From NCBI GenBank assembly GCA_001044195.1, contig LFCU01000131.1, forward strand, positions 1 through 48,954: a stretch of DNA of 48,954 nt, given 5' to 3'. A program made the translations under genes and the position numbers. Positions 34,086 through 43,713 of the stretch are shown here, piece after piece. Position 1 is the stretch's first letter. The number at the start of each line of letters is the position of its first letter. Origin of the DNA: Candidatus Achromatium palustre. Its GTDB lineage: Bacteria; Pseudomonadota; Gammaproteobacteria; Chromatiales; Chromatiaceae. The notes beneath the pieces are model-generated. The model searched no databases and was not told where the DNA came from. It saw only the letters and a program-made list of their open reading frames with translations.

Positions 34086-36542
34086 ATGAATGACCAAGAC
34101 CAAGACCCAACAGAAGAACTAGATACGGCCACTGAAATAGATGCAACAACACCAGAGACCAAACTAGCCGCTGCTTCTGAATCTAAAACTGAAGAAGACT
34201 CAACCTTACTAGCACGAGCCAATGAAGTATTACCAGGTGTTATCTATGTATTACCCGTAGCTGCAAGACCATTTTTTCCAGGCCAAGGCGTACCCTTATT
34301 AATGGATGAAAAAACTTGGGGACCTTTAATACGAGCTATCGATGAAAGTTCCCATAAAGTCTTCGGTATCCTACTTACCCACACCGATAAAGCTGAAGAT
34401 ACCGCTGCTGCTGATTTATACCAAGTTGGTACTGCTTGTAGAATCCACAAAGTCCAAAGCAATGGCGAAAGACTCCAAGTCCTAGTAGAATGTCTAAGGC
34501 GTTTTCGAGTCCATGATATATTGGGAAAAAATCCTATGTTTTCAGCTCGAGTTCGCTATTTAACAGAAGAAAATGAGGCTGTAACCGATTCTGATCTCAA
34601 GCCATATTCTATGGCTATAATTAACACTATCAAAGAATTATTACCCTTAAATCCATTATATGTAGAAGAATTACGACTGTTTTTAGATCGTTTGGGACCA
34701 GATGACCCTTCGCACTTAGCTGATTTTGCTGCTGCTCTTACCACATCTACCAAAGAACAGCTACAGGAAGTATTAGATACAGTACAGCTATTGCCACGTA
34801 TGGAACTAGTGCTAGATCTATTACACAAAGAATTGGAATTAGCTCGTGCCCAACAAAAGATTCGGCAATCCGTAGAAGAACGAATGCAAACTCAACAACG
34901 CGAATTTTTTTTACGGGAACAGCTAAAAGTCATCCAAAAAGAGCTTGGTATTGCTAAGGATGATCGAACGGCAGAACTAGACCGCTTTAAAGAGCGTTTG
35001 GAAAAGCTAACCTTGTCTGAGACGGCTCAAAAGCGTGTTGATGAAGAGATGGAAAAACTCGCCATGTTAGAAACTGGCTCCCCAGAATACGCCGTAACCC
35101 GTAACTATTTGGATTGGATTACTCTATTACCTTGGGGCATTAATTCCCAAGATCATCTTGATCTCAAACATGCACGGGACATTCTAGATCGGGATCATTA
35201 TGGACTCGAAGATGTAAAAGAGCGCATCTTAGAATTTCTCGCTGTGGGAATTATGAAAGGTTCCATTGCAGGTTCTATCATCCTCCTAGTTGGCCCACCT
35301 GGAGTAGGTAAAACCTCTATTGGTCGTTCTATTGCGGATGCTCTAGGCCGCAAATTTTTCCGCTTTTCTGTTGGTGGCATTCGGGATGAGGCTGAAATCA
35401 AAGGTCATCGTCGCACCTATATTGGTGCGATGCCTGGCAAGCTTATTCAAGCTCTGAAAGAGGTAGAGACTGAAAATCCCGTCCTCATGCTAGATGAAAT
35501 AGATAAAATCGGAGCCAGTTATCATGGAGATCCAGCCTCAGCCCTATTAGAAGTCTTAGATCCAGAACAAAACGTTGAGTTCTTAGATCATTATCTAGAC
35601 CTTAGATTTGACCTTTCTAAAATACTATTTGTCTGTACCGCAAATCAGACTGATAGCATTCCAGCTCCACTTTTAGATCGGATGGAAGTCATAAAATTAG
35701 CAGGCTATATTGCAGCAGAAAAGTTAGAGATCGCAAAACGCTATCTATTACCACGCCAAATTGAAAAAGCAGGTCTGGAATCTAACGATATACAGATCCA
35801 AGACCCCACTTTAGGTGCCATTATTGATGGCTATGCCAGGGATGTGGGAGTACGTCGTCTTGAAAAGCAATTAGGTAAGATTATACGTAAGTCCGTAGTA
35901 AAAATTCTAGATGGCACGACAAAGCCAATCTTAATTGCTGAAACGGATTTAATTCCTAATTTAGGTAGCCCAGTATTTAGAGATGAACGTTCCTTTGGCG
36001 GTGCTGGAGTGGTAACGGGTCTTGCCTGGACTGCACAAGGAGGCGCGACTCTAAATGTAGAAGCAGTATGTAGTCATAAATTTACTCGTGGCTTTAAGCT
36101 TACAGGTCAACTAGGTGATGTCATGAAAGAGTCTGCTGAGATTGCCTATAGCTATATATTAGGACATGTTAAGGATTTTGATGCTGACCCTGAGTTTTTT
36201 AAAGAAGCCTTTATACATTTACACGTTCCAGCCGGTGCCACTCCCAAAGATGGTCCTAGTGCTGGCATTACCATGGCTTCGGCTTTATTATCTTTAGTCA
36301 AAAATACCCCAGCTAAAAAACTAGCAATGACTGGAGAGCTTACGTTGACAGGCCAAGTCTTTCCTATTGGTGGCGTACGCGAAAAGCTAATTGCAGCGCG
36401 TCGCGCAGGGATTCAAGAAATTATTTTGCCTGAGGATAATCGTGGTGAATACAATGAGGTACCGGAGCATGTTCGAGAAAGTTTAACTATTCATTTTGTG
36501 CAGCAATTTGCAGACGTTGCGGCATTGTTGTTTGAAGCATAA
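34086..36542 (+). CDS. lon: ATP-dependent protease Lon
   Basis: Cytoplasmic AAA+ serine protease for damaged and regulatory proteins. 818 residues from the ATG at 34086 (GGAT upstream; a TTG at 34071 would add five). An acidic ~45-residue extension precedes the substrate-binding N-domain (IYVLPVAARPFFPGQGVPL). The AAA+ module has Walker A GPPGVGKT (403-410) and Walker B VLMLDEIDKIG. The protease domain carries Ser725 in KDGPSAG and Lys767 in GGVREKLIAA, a Ser-Lys dyad. The N-domain wording resembles Lon forms that differ from E. coli Lon, so a second lon elsewhere is possible. Stands alone, without clpX. Confidence 0.96.
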   Translation: MNDQDQDPTEELDTATEIDATTPETKLAAASESKTEEDSTLLARANEVLPGVIYVLPVAARPFFPGQGVPLLMDEKTWGPLIRAIDESSHKVFGILLTHTDKAEDTAAADLYQVGTACRIHKVQSNGERLQVLVECLRRFRVHDILGKNPMFSARVRYLTEENEAVTDSDLKPYSMAIINTIKELLPLNPLYVEELRLFLDRLGPDDPSHLADFAAALTTSTKEQLQEVLDTVQLLPRMELVLDLLHKELELARAQQKIRQSVEERMQTQQREFFLREQLKVIQKELGIAKDDRTAELDRFKERLEKLTLSETAQKRVDEEMEKLAMLETGSPEYAVTRNYLDWITLLPWGINSQDHLDLKHARDILDRDHYGLEDVKERILEFLAVGIMKGSIAGSIILLVGPPGVGKTSIGRSIADALGRKFFRFSVGGIRDEAEIKGHRRTYIGAMPGKLIQALKEVETENPVLMLDEIDKIGASYHGDPASALLEVLDPEQNVEFLDHYLDLRFDLSKILFVCTANQTDSIPAPLLDRMEVIKLAGYIAAEKLEIAKRYLLPRQIEKAGLESNDIQIQDPTLGAIIDGYARDVGVRRLEKQLGKIIRKSVVKILDGTTKPILIAETDLIPNLGSPVFRDERSFGGAGVVTGLAWTAQGGATLNVEAVCSHKFTRGFKLTGQLGDVMKESAEIAYSYILGHVKDFDADPEFFKEAFIHLHVPAGATPKDGPSAGITMASALLSLVKNTPAKKLAMTGELTLTGQVFPIGGVREKLIAARRAGIQEIILPEDNRGEYNEVPEHVRESLTIHFVQQFADVAALLFEA

Positions 36543-36584
36543 ATTCTGAAATCACTATAAAAATCATTGTAGGGAATTCATAAT

Positions 36585-37130
36585 ATGCAAACTGCGACTG
36601 CCAATCAACAGGCTCTAAATAAAAATACAGACTCCATGCATTGGTACGTTATTCATACCAAACCACGCCAAGAACAACGAGCTAAATTAAATTTGGAACA
36701 ACAAGGATATGAATGCTATCTCCCCTTATGTACCATTGAAAAAATGCAACGACAGCGTCTTGTTGTAACTGAAGAACCATTATTTCCACGTTATTTGTTT
36801 ATTCACTTAGGTAGTAGTGATGATGATCCAAGTTGGGTGCCAATTTGTTCGACCATTGGTGTAACCAAATTAGTAAAATTTGGACAAAAACCGGCCAAAA
36901 TAAGTGATCATCTAATTGATATATTAAAGACGAATGATAAAGTAACCATTCAACCGAATAAATTATTCACACCAGGCGAACATCTTATAATAACAGATGG
37001 AGTTTTTAAGGGTCTTGAGGCTATATATCAAATGGATTCTGGAGAAAATCGCGTCATGGTTCTAATTGAAATTTTAAATAAGCCTACTATACTTCAACTT
37101 GAAGCGTTTCAAGTACGTAAAATAGATTAA
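36585..37130 (+). CDS. rfaH: RfaH-like transcription antitermination protein
   Basis: NusG paralogue that in E. coli recruits to ops sites and promotes long-operon transcription and translation. 181 residues; after a ~18-residue lead, WYVIHTKPRQEQRAKLNLEQQGYECYLP is the RfaH-type NGN start, then PLFPRYLFIHL, and a C-terminal KOW-like region (FTPGEHLIITDGVFKGLEAIYQM). The Tyr/Cys pattern after QQGYECYLP separates it from NusG. AGGGA precedes the ATG. No ops-like element was looked for genome-wide; target operons are unknown. Confidence 0.88.
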   Translation: MQTATANQQALNKNTDSMHWYVIHTKPRQEQRAKLNLEQQGYECYLPLCTIEKMQRQRLVVTEEPLFPRYLFIHLGSSDDDPSWVPICSTIGVTKLVKFGQKPAKISDHLIDILKTNDKVTIQPNKLFTPGEHLIITDGVFKGLEAIYQMDSGENRVMVLIEILNKPTILQLEAFQVRKID

Positions 37131-37162
37131 GATATAATCTGTAGGCGGAAGCAGGTAGCTAA

Positions 37163-37196
37163 ATAGGATGTGCTGAGGTACGAAGCGCATCCTATA
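37163..37196. repeat. REP-like palindrome, copy 3
   Basis: ATAGGATGTGCTGAGGTACGAAGCGCATCCTATA: the family of 5301-5334 in opposite orientation, 32 bp after the rfaH-like stop, suggesting a transcript-end role. Next to it lie a GAGAAG...CTTCTTG pairing and a run of 10-bp CATAAAACT units at 37270-37305. Confidence 0.7.
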
Positions 37197-37435
37197 ACTT
37201 CCTCGACACTTAATTCCATACGTTATTGAGAAGTTACAAAAAATTCGCTTCTTGACAAAAGGTATAGTGCATAAAATTCATAAAACTCATAAAACTCATA
37301 AAACTAATGATAACTATCTACATGTTGATACAATATGCAACCTGAAAATCTACGATTGATTCTAAAATATCTAAATTTGTGGTGATGTGTGGTATATTGC
37401 ACAATCAATGTTTGAAAATAATGTGCAAAAAAACC

Positions 37436-37465
37436 TTGACATTATTTTTCTAATTTAGTTTTAAT
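37436..37465 (+). promoter_or_regulatory. Predicted promoter before rpsT leader
   Basis: TTGACA at 37436-37441, 18 bp, then TTTAAT at 37460-37465 (five of six to TATAAT). Start would be near 37472, giving a ~255-nt leader before rpsT. The best promoter-like sequence in the window. Confidence 0.55.
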
Positions 37466-37471
37466 GAACAC

Positions 37472-37727
37472 ACTTGGGGGTGGTTAGCCTTCTACATCAA
37501 AAAAACCGGACTCAAGTTCGTTGTTACTTGAGAACTCAGGTATTTAAGTAACACTAATCCTTCTCCATCCTTCAAGGAATAAGCGAGGGGATAATGGGTC
37601 GATCATTCCCATGTTCAGATTTATTAATATGTGTATACATGTTGATACTTCACAACAGAATTTTGATCTAGTTAAACCAAATTATATTTAAAGTCATATT
37701 TATGAAATCTTTAATAGGAGAATAATT
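37472..37727 (+). promoter_or_regulatory. Long rpsT leader with competing hairpins
   Basis: Two stems share sequence: CTCAAGT-tcgttgtt-ACTTGAG (near 37513-37534) and GTTACTT...AAGTAAC (near 37526-37555), so they exclude each other. A GGTTAG/CTAATC match may close the region, and a GGGATAATGG...TCATTCCC pairing follows. This could be a cis-regulatory leader (S20 autoregulation is known in E. coli), or a separate small RNA ending before rpsT. No known riboswitch class was recognised. Confidence 0.4.
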
Positions 37728-38009
37728 TTGGCTAATACAGCGCAAGCGGAAAAACGTGCTCGCCAAGCAAAAAAACGTCACCAACATAATGCCTCACAGC
37801 GCAGTATGTTGCGTACTTATATCAAAAAAGTTATCAAAGCTATCCGTACTGGAGATAAGGATATAGCATCTCAGACCTACAAAGAAGCTGTTCCTGTAAT
37901 TGATCGGATGGCCAATAAAGGCCTAATCCATAAAAATAAAGCTGCACGGCATAAAAGTCGTTTGAACACTCATATTAAAAATATGGTAATAGTTGAAAAT
38001 AAAGCCTAA
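37728..38009 (+). CDS. rpsT: 30S ribosomal protein S20
   Basis: Primary-binding protein of the 30S body. 93 residues, strongly basic: [37 protein letters not shown] and [19 protein letters not shown] are typical S20. It starts with TTG at 37728 behind AGGAGA. A UUG start is also used by E. coli rpsT, where it takes part in translational self-control, so this rare start is meaningful. The slt gene converges 26 bp later. Confidence 0.96.
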   Translation: MANTAQAEKRARQAKKRHQHNASQRSMLRTYIKKVIKAIRTGDKDIASQTYKEAVPVIDRMANKGLIHKNKAARHKSRLNTHIKNMVIVENKA

Positions 38010-38035
38010 TGCTGGTAGTATTCATTTCAATCGTT

Positions 38036-40045
38036 CTAGTTTCTTCTTGAAACTGTACTCCGAATTGCCACCTTATTACGAATAAGCGGCATACGCTTTA
38101 CAATAGAACCTGGAATTTTACCTAGAAGCTTTTCATATAAAATCATATAGGTTAAAACGCGCCGCACATAATTACGGGTTTCTGAAAACGGAATCTTTTC
38201 CACCCAGATTTCAGCATTCAGAGTTGTTTTAGGCAACCAGCTAGTTACACGTCTAGGTCCAGCATTATAGGCCGCTGTAGCCAAAACCATATTTCCTGCA
38301 AAACGTTTCTGCATTTGGCGCAAGTAGCTAGTGCCTAATTGTATATTTAAGGTTGGGTCTAGCAACTCTGTCGCACTTGGTTCTGGTAAATTAAGACGCT
38401 TTGCAACTTGACGTGCTGTAGGCAACATAAGCTGCATTAAACCTTGTGCCCCTGCAGGTGAAATGGCATCTGCTGCAAAAGCACTTTCTTGCCGCATTAC
38501 TGCTAATACCCAAGCTATTGGAAGTTTATTGGCTTTTGCAAATTGTTTTACTAGTTTTAGATGCTCTAAAGGAAATCTTAAGTTAAGATCATCCCAAAAT
38601 TTACTACGTGCTAAGGTAAAGATTGCTTGATCATGCCAACGCCATTGCTGCGCTAGATATGCCGCAGCTTTTAGATCGACAATTTTTAAGCCTCGAGTCA
38701 GCCAACCCCATTCTAAACGAGCGTCTGTCATCCAACCAATAGCACGCAGCTCTTTAGCTCGTAGTGCGGATGGTTGTTGTGATATATTCTTTAATAGTTT
38801 AGAGTCAATTTGTAACGGCTTATTGACCAAGTAATATTTAAAACCACTATGATCCGCTGCTAAGAAGGCATAATAAGACCGATCTTGAGCTACCTGTGCC
38901 AAAATAGCTTTTGCTTTTGTATGCTGCTTTAATTTTTGTAAAGCACGACCTTGCCAATATTGCCATTGCTGTTTAGCACGTTCTTCAGCTGGTAAGCGAT
39001 CTATTCTAGTTAAAACTTGTGACCAATTGCCTTGCATAAGAGCAATGAGGATACGCTGCTTTTGTAAACTTACATCTATTATACCATCTATATCTGCTAT
39101 GGCATTTAGTGCTCTAGGACTTGCAAAACGTAGATAGGCTAAAGCAACTGTGTGACGGGCTGTAGCAAGTTGGGATTCGCTAAATGTGTATTGATTTTTT
39201 AGTGTATTCCAAGCTGCTGGAGTCTGGCGCGGCTTTTTGTAAGCGAGACGTTTTAGACCAAACAGCAATATAGTTTCGCGCCACGGATGCGCTACTGCAA
39301 ATTCTTGTGTATTTAGAATCAAGCTGGGATTTGTATATACTTTAAGCCAACGTTGCACCCAAATTTTAGAACTATCTGCAGCTACAGCATTCGGGGCTAG
39401 AAATTTTTGTAAATACTTGACTAAACCTATCTGAGAATTTTGCATCGCTAATGCAATGCGTTGCCAGACTAAATCCTCTGTGAGTTTACCTGCTTGATGC
39501 CAGGCAAGAAATGCTGGATCACACGCATTGGATTGGGATTTACCTACAAGCCATAATGGCACTATCTCAGTAAATGCTTGTTGCTGCTTGCCTGTAGCAA
39601 TTAGAGCATTAATTTTGTGACAATGTAATTTTGTTGGTAGATTTCCTGATGGTGGTATATAGCTTAGAAACTCAGACCATCGCTGTTGAGACGCTAAATA
39701 TGTAAGCCAACTCCAACGCAAGCGCGTGGTAAGACGTGATTTGGGATGTTGCCTTAAAAATTGCTTGGTTGTGGCTTCAATATTTTGGTTTAAATCTCGT
39801 ACTGCTTCTTTATATTCAAGGTATGGAAGTAGAGGGTAGCTATGCAATTTCCATTTAAGATTTTGATATTGTATAGTCCAGCCGTTTTTTACAGTGTTTG
39901 TGGCTTGTAGAAACCAGTGGCGTTGCTTAAGAAGGTAAGCAGTATTGGGTTCGTGTCTTGTTGTATCCACAAACAGAATACATATCAAAGTTAGAAACAT
40001 TAAACGCAAGGTTGTAACTCCAAAAGCCTTGAGAAATAGATTCAT
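38036..40045 (-). CDS. slt: Soluble lytic murein transglycosylase
   Basis: Cleaves the MurNAc-GlcNAc bond of peptidoglycan forming 1,6-anhydro ends, in the periplasm. 669 residues: an N-terminal hydrophobic signal or anchor (about residues 8-25), a long alpha-helical superhelix (the U-domain) with TPR-like units, and the C-terminal SLT domain with catalytic Glu520 in MRQESAFAADAISPAGAQGLMQLM, then AAYNAGPRRV and ETRNYVRRV. Length and order match E. coli Slt70. The tail past the domain is basic. Converges with rpsT. Confidence 0.94.
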   Translation of the reverse strand: MNLFLKAFGVTTLRLMFLTLICILFVDTTRHEPNTAYLLKQRHWFLQATNTVKNGWTIQYQNLKWKLHSYPLLPYLEYKEAVRDLNQNIEATTKQFLRQHPKSRLTTRLRWSWLTYLASQQRWSEFLSYIPPSGNLPTKLHCHKINALIATGKQQQAFTEIVPLWLVGKSQSNACDPAFLAWHQAGKLTEDLVWQRIALAMQNSQIGLVKYLQKFLAPNAVAADSSKIWVQRWLKVYTNPSLILNTQEFAVAHPWRETILLFGLKRLAYKKPRQTPAAWNTLKNQYTFSESQLATARHTVALAYLRFASPRALNAIADIDGIIDVSLQKQRILIALMQGNWSQVLTRIDRLPAEERAKQQWQYWQGRALQKLKQHTKAKAILAQVAQDRSYYAFLAADHSGFKYYLVNKPLQIDSKLLKNISQQPSALRAKELRAIGWMTDARLEWGWLTRGLKIVDLKAAAYLAQQWRWHDQAIFTLARSKFWDDLNLRFPLEHLKLVKQFAKANKLPIAWVLAVMRQESAFAADAISPAGAQGLMQLMLPTARQVAKRLNLPEPSATELLDPTLNIQLGTSYLRQMQKRFAGNMVLATAAYNAGPRRVTSWLPKTTLNAEIWVEKIPFSETRNYVRRVLTYMILYEKLLGKIPGSIVKRMPLIRNKVAIRSTVSRRN

Positions 40046-40335
40046 AAGAATTTTCCAGTTTTGAAATTTATTTTATATAGGTGCGATTAGTTTAGCGTAA
40101 TCGCACATCAATCTATGATGGATTGCACTTTGGTTCTACCCATCCTACGTGATAGGCTATTAAGATATTGCAATATCACCATGAGTAGTAGTGTACTTTC
40201 CAAAATGGAGTTCCCTCGTTCAGCGTGAAAACGCATACTGTACGATATGCGTCCCATTTACAGTTCTCATAAAATCTAAAATTATAACGGTGTGCAGTTA
40301 CATTTATTTTAGCAAATCATTAATGGATAGTTGTC
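40046..40335. other. Intergenic region with hairpin
   Basis: Contains GGTGCGATTAG-tttag-CGTAATCGCACA (40080-40107), a compact form of the repeat at 28455-28556, and TGGTTCTACCCATCC, a fragment seen near 20910 and 23780. Must hold the slt promoter and that of the next plus-strand gene; neither is obvious. Confidence 0.45.
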
Positions 40336-40866
40336 ATGTATAAAATTTATGAAAAGAAAGAATTCAGATGGGTTCTTTTGCGTATCGTTCTGTTGTGTAT
40401 TTACGCTATGTTTTCGACCTCAGTAATCCATGCTGAAATAGAAGTGACTTTAGGAGTGCATAATGCAGAGCAACCTGCGTTTCAATATTATTACACAAAA
40501 AATACCCGGAAATCGAAAATAAAAACACGCAAACAATCCTTTAGTTTTTATCGCTGGTTTGATGATTGGTTTGGTTCTGATGCTCCACCAATGACTGATG
40601 CAGAATTAGAGGGTATCGTTTGCGCTGTAGCTGCTACTAGTGCAGCGGTTTTAATCATTGTATTTGGCGGTGCTGTCATGACGCTTGAAGGAGAAATGTT
40701 GGGAGCAACAGAAAAAGCTATTACTTTGCCTATTATAATTCCATCGATGTGGGGGGCTTGTGCTGTAGGGAAGACTTCTACTCCTGGTATCATTTGGATG
40801 TATCGACGTAGTAAAGAATTGATGAAAAGATTAACTCCTCCAGGATATACTGACGAAGTTGAATAA
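40336..40866 (+). CDS. Hypothetical membrane protein
   Basis: 176 residues, no family recognised. N-terminal hydrophobic segment (about 12-33) ending in IHAE, so a signal peptide is plausible. Then a basic, aromatic middle (RKSKIKTRKQSFSFYRWFDDWFG) and one or two hydrophobic segments (about 93-120 and 128-148), ending in a charged tail. A possible small envelope protein. The next gene converges 83 bp later. Confidence 0.6.
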   Translation: MYKIYEKKEFRWVLLRIVLLCIYAMFSTSVIHAEIEVTLGVHNAEQPAFQYYYTKNTRKSKIKTRKQSFSFYRWFDDWFGSDAPPMTDAELEGIVCAVAATSAAVLIIVFGGAVMTLEGEMLGATEKAITLPIIIPSMWGACAVGKTSTPGIIWMYRRSKELMKRLTPPGYTDEVE

Positions 40867-40949
40867 CTATCAGGCATAGCCATTAAATATATCCACTAGA
40901 CATAACCACATTATTCTTTTACCTTAACTTACAAGATGCTTGCCCTGCA

Positions 40950-42002
40950 TTATCGAAGCATTGCTAAATTTTCAGCAGCCTTATCAAGCACATACGAATC
41001 AAACCCTTTTTTGGTCAACAAAAATGCCGCAGCTTCACTACGTGCCCCACTATCACAATACACTATATAATGCCGTCTAGCAGCAAAGACTGTGCTCTTA
41101 AGATACAATAAATATAAAGGTATATTACGAGCTTCCGCTAAATGACCTCTATTAAACTCAGTTTCACTACGTACATCAAGAAGCCGCCCTCGCTGCGCAT
41201 GTACCCATTTCATAGCTTTAGATAATTGGACACGCTTTTGTAATGGTGCCTGCATTAAAGAGATGAAATCTTTTTTAGCCAAGGACATTAATGAACCAGA
41301 AGTCTCCATTACTACAGTAGCATTTCTAGGCTGTTCAGCAATTAAAGCCTGTTCTCCAAATCCCTCAGGAGCCTCCATCCGCCCCAAAACTATCTCATTT
41401 CCAAAATTGTTACGAACTACCTTGCAAATACCACTACGAATAATAAAATAGCTATCTCCAGGATCGCCTTCACGGATTATTACTTCATTTTTAGCATAAG
41501 AGATTTCCCGAAACCGTTTGAATAATAATTGAATATTACTCATGGGTAACCGAAAGAATATAGGGGTATGTAATAAGGCTTGAATCCATTCTTGATTATC
41601 TTGGGGTAATCCAGAAAGCTTGCATAATGCTGGCATGTCTTGATTGTAGTCAATTTGTCCCCAAGTTAGTTCCTTTTCCAATAGATTACGGTCTAGACGC
41701 ACCAAGATAGCCTCTGTAGATGCTATTTTAGCATTGACTTGTCTTGGCACTAGATTGCCTATTGGATACAGGGCATCTTCATGATCAGATCGTAATATGG
41801 TAGCCGTGCCTTTTTTAGTGCTGATTTCAATCTCGCCATCTAATAATAGATAGCTATATGGGGAATGGTCACCAATTTTAAATAAGATGGTATCTTGTTT
41901 TAAGCGTGATACTTTGGCATATTGGGCAAGTAGGGCAAGGCTTTCATTCATCAATCCTTGTAATGGGATAAAACTACGTAATCGTTGAGCACTTACATAC
42001 AT
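40950..42002 (-). CDS. Two cyclic-nucleotide-binding domains plus rhodanese
   Basis: 350 residues from the ATG at 42002 (AAGGAT 8 nt upstream; a TTG at 42005 would add one). Domains: a first cNMP-binding-like barrel (~20-115, SYLLLDGEIEIST), a second, better conserved one (~150-260, REGDPGDSYFIIRSGICKVV, GFGEQALIAEQPRNATV), and a C-terminal rhodanese (~265-350, LLDVRSETEFNRGHLAEARNIPL, active-site CDSGARS). No HTH, so not a CRP-type regulator. It could couple second-messenger binding to persulfide chemistry, attractive in a sulfur oxidiser, but that is inference. The second barrel keeps the EQALIAEQPRNAT phosphate-binding pattern. Confidence 0.9.
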   Translation of the reverse strand: MYVSAQRLRSFIPLQGLMNESLALLAQYAKVSRLKQDTILFKIGDHSPYSYLLLDGEIEISTKKGTATILRSDHEDALYPIGNLVPRQVNAKIASTEAILVRLDRNLLEKELTWGQIDYNQDMPALCKLSGLPQDNQEWIQALLHTPIFFRLPMSNIQLLFKRFREISYAKNEVIIREGDPGDSYFIIRSGICKVVRNNFGNEIVLGRMEAPEGFGEQALIAEQPRNATVVMETSGSLMSLAKKDFISLMQAPLQKRVQLSKAMKWVHAQRGRLLDVRSETEFNRGHLAEARNIPLYLLYLKSTVFAARRHYIVYCDSGARSEAAAFLLTKKGFDSYVLDKAAENLAMLR

Positions 42003-42126
42003 CAACTGTATCCTTAAAAAATGTAGTTAAGATGGCGAACACAAGATGAATAATTTTTTTAAAATGTGTATGGGTATTCTAATTTTAGCAACGGTGGGTT
42101 ACAATCCACCTTACAAGAGTTGATAA

Positions 42127-42228
42127 TAGACATTATCCGAAACCCTCTACCAGATTAACAAACATAAGGCTATTGTTAAGGTATAGATTCCTGCTTTCGC
42201 AGGAATGACGGGGTTCGGATAATGTTTA
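42127..42228. repeat. MITE-like element, long form, copy D
   Basis: Near-identical to 13-114, with slight changes at the right end (GGGTTCGGATAATGTTTA). It sits in the 692-bp gene-free stretch 42003-42694; the rest of that stretch is AT-rich and shows only the candidate promoter at 42607. Confidence 0.85.
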
Positions 42229-42606
42229 ATGTTAAGTAAACATTTTAATAAAAGTAGAACTAAATAAATCAAAAATTATAAATTGTAGATGCAATTGTAA
42301 TTTTTCAATAACTTATGGCATTTGATGCTGAAGTAACTATATTGCGACTGGCGGATTACAACCCATGCTAGGCCACTTTCTTTTAAATTATCACGCAAAT
42401 AGATTTTTGGTAATTTTTGCAAAAACATTTTTTGTCAAATTTAATTTCTAAAAACCGGAAATATATTATAAACTAATTTTGATTATCTATATTTCTAATT
42501 AATTCAATCCTTACTCAAATTATTCTTAATCAAGTTATCATAATATTAATATTTTTTGGGGTATACCCAAAATAATTGTGATTTTAGATTTATTTGATAG
42601 TAAGGC

Positions 42607-42636
42607 TTGACAGTATATATTATTAATAGCGATACT
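42607..42636 (+). promoter_or_regulatory. Candidate promoter of the small membrane protein gene
   Basis: TTGACA at 42607-42612 and GATACT at 42631-42636, 18 bp apart. The -35 is perfect and the -10 weak (four of six). About 58 bp before the ATG at 42695. Confidence 0.35.
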
Positions 42637-42694
42637 TATGAACTATTCTTTTGATCTAGATTTGACTAAATTTACTTTAACAAGGGGTTTGTTA

Positions 42695-43099
42695 ATGCGG
42701 AAAATACTCATTGCTGTTATGTTTATTCTACTTCCCCTTGCCGGATTTGCCAAAGATGCACCAAGCACAGAGACACACCTCAGTGGTCTTAGCCGCATCC
42801 TATGGATTTCGGCAGGAGTAATTGGTGGGGTAATTCTTGTTGATATGCTGGTAGGTGGAAGTATGACAGCTCCAGTGGTATCAATGATGCACCCTGCTGT
42901 ACAGCAAGCACGTGCTGCAGGAGCAGTGTTTGGCGAACAAATTGCGGCAGCTACGGAAATACGTGATGCTGAGGCTCGAGCCTCTATGGCCTATACGTTT
43001 CTCCTTGGGGCAGGAGCTTTATTAGGTGGCTGGGCAGTAAGTCACTTTATTGCAACGGAACCTACACCAGAAGAACAAATAGCAGTTATTGGACAATAA
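42695..43099 (+). CDS. Small membrane or envelope protein
   Basis: 134 residues from ATG 42695, chosen because AAGGGG lies 8-9 nt before it and the product then begins with a signal peptide (MRKILIAVMFILLPLAGFAK). Two further hydrophobic Gly/Ala-rich segments (about 36-58 and 103-122) flank a Met/Ala-rich amphipathic middle with AAGAVFGEQIAAATE. I recognise no family. It is followed after 77 bp by the cytochrome gene. Confidence 0.65.
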   Translation: MRKILIAVMFILLPLAGFAKDAPSTETHLSGLSRILWISAGVIGGVILVDMLVGGSMTAPVVSMMHPAVQQARAAGAVFGEQIAAATEIRDAEARASMAYTFLLGAGALLGGWAVSHFIATEPTPEEQIAVIGQ

Positions 43100-43176
43100 A
43101 AATTAAGTATTGATGTTTAAGGGTTAGGAACGGACTTCGCAGTGCGTCCCTACCCTATAATTAGTTTATAAATACA

Positions 43177-43695
43177 ATGGCAAATTTTAATGTCAACACA
43201 CAATGTGTCAAAATCAAGCCTTGGTTCCATAATGGTATTATTATACCTAAAACCATTGTAAATATGGTCAATATTATTATAGGTATCTTTATATTTACAT
43301 GGTCTATTCAAACAATAGGTGCCAATGAACAGACATTAGCTGTTGGTAAGGCATTATTTAAAGGGGAATGCGCAAACTGCCATACCTTAAAAAATACTGA
43401 AAATGGTTCAGGGCCTAGTTTATATGGCATTGTAGGGCGGCGCGTAGCAGCTATTCCAGGCTATAAATATTCTACTACGTTGCTTACGTCTAATTTTATT
43501 TGGAGTAAAGAGAATTTAATTAAATATATTAATAATCCCAGTGTAGCAATACCATGTCGTCCAATAAGAATTGGTGCTGTGGCAATGTGTGATGGGATTC
43601 ATATGTCTTTTCAAGGATTAAATAATCTCAATGCTACTAAAGCTATAGTAATGTATTTAGAGTCTTTAGGTGTGCAACAATCATATAAGAAATAA
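43177..43695 (+). CDS. Class I c-type cytochrome
   Basis: Periplasmic electron carrier. 172 residues from 43177, but an ATG at 43264 (MVNIIIGIFIFTW) would directly give a signal sequence, so the long N-terminus is doubtful. Haem motif C65-A-N-C68-H69 and presumed Met143 ligand in GIHMSFQGL; GSGPSLYGIVGRRVAAIPGYKYS is the c2/c550-type pattern. A ~20-residue insert with two extra Cys (PCRPIRIGAVAMC) precedes the Met, a possible disulfide. May take electrons from sulfur oxidation (inference). Confidence 0.88.
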   Translation: MANFNVNTQCVKIKPWFHNGIIIPKTIVNMVNIIIGIFIFTWSIQTIGANEQTLAVGKALFKGECANCHTLKNTENGSGPSLYGIVGRRVAAIPGYKYSTTLLTSNFIWSKENLIKYINNPSVAIPCRPIRIGAVAMCDGIHMSFQGLNNLNATKAIVMYLESLGVQQSYKK

Positions 43696-43713
43696 CCGCT
43701 ACGCAAAACATAA

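Noticed and set aside
37270-37305. Tandem CATAAAACT units as iterons of an origin
   Set aside because: Only about four imperfect 10-bp units, no DnaA boxes or replication gene nearby; simple AT-rich slippage is enough.
37472-37640. 6S, SRP or tRNA gene before rpsT
   Set aside because: None of the conserved SRP, RNase P or tRNA signature strings is present, and the fold does not clearly match 6S RNA; kept only as a possible leader.
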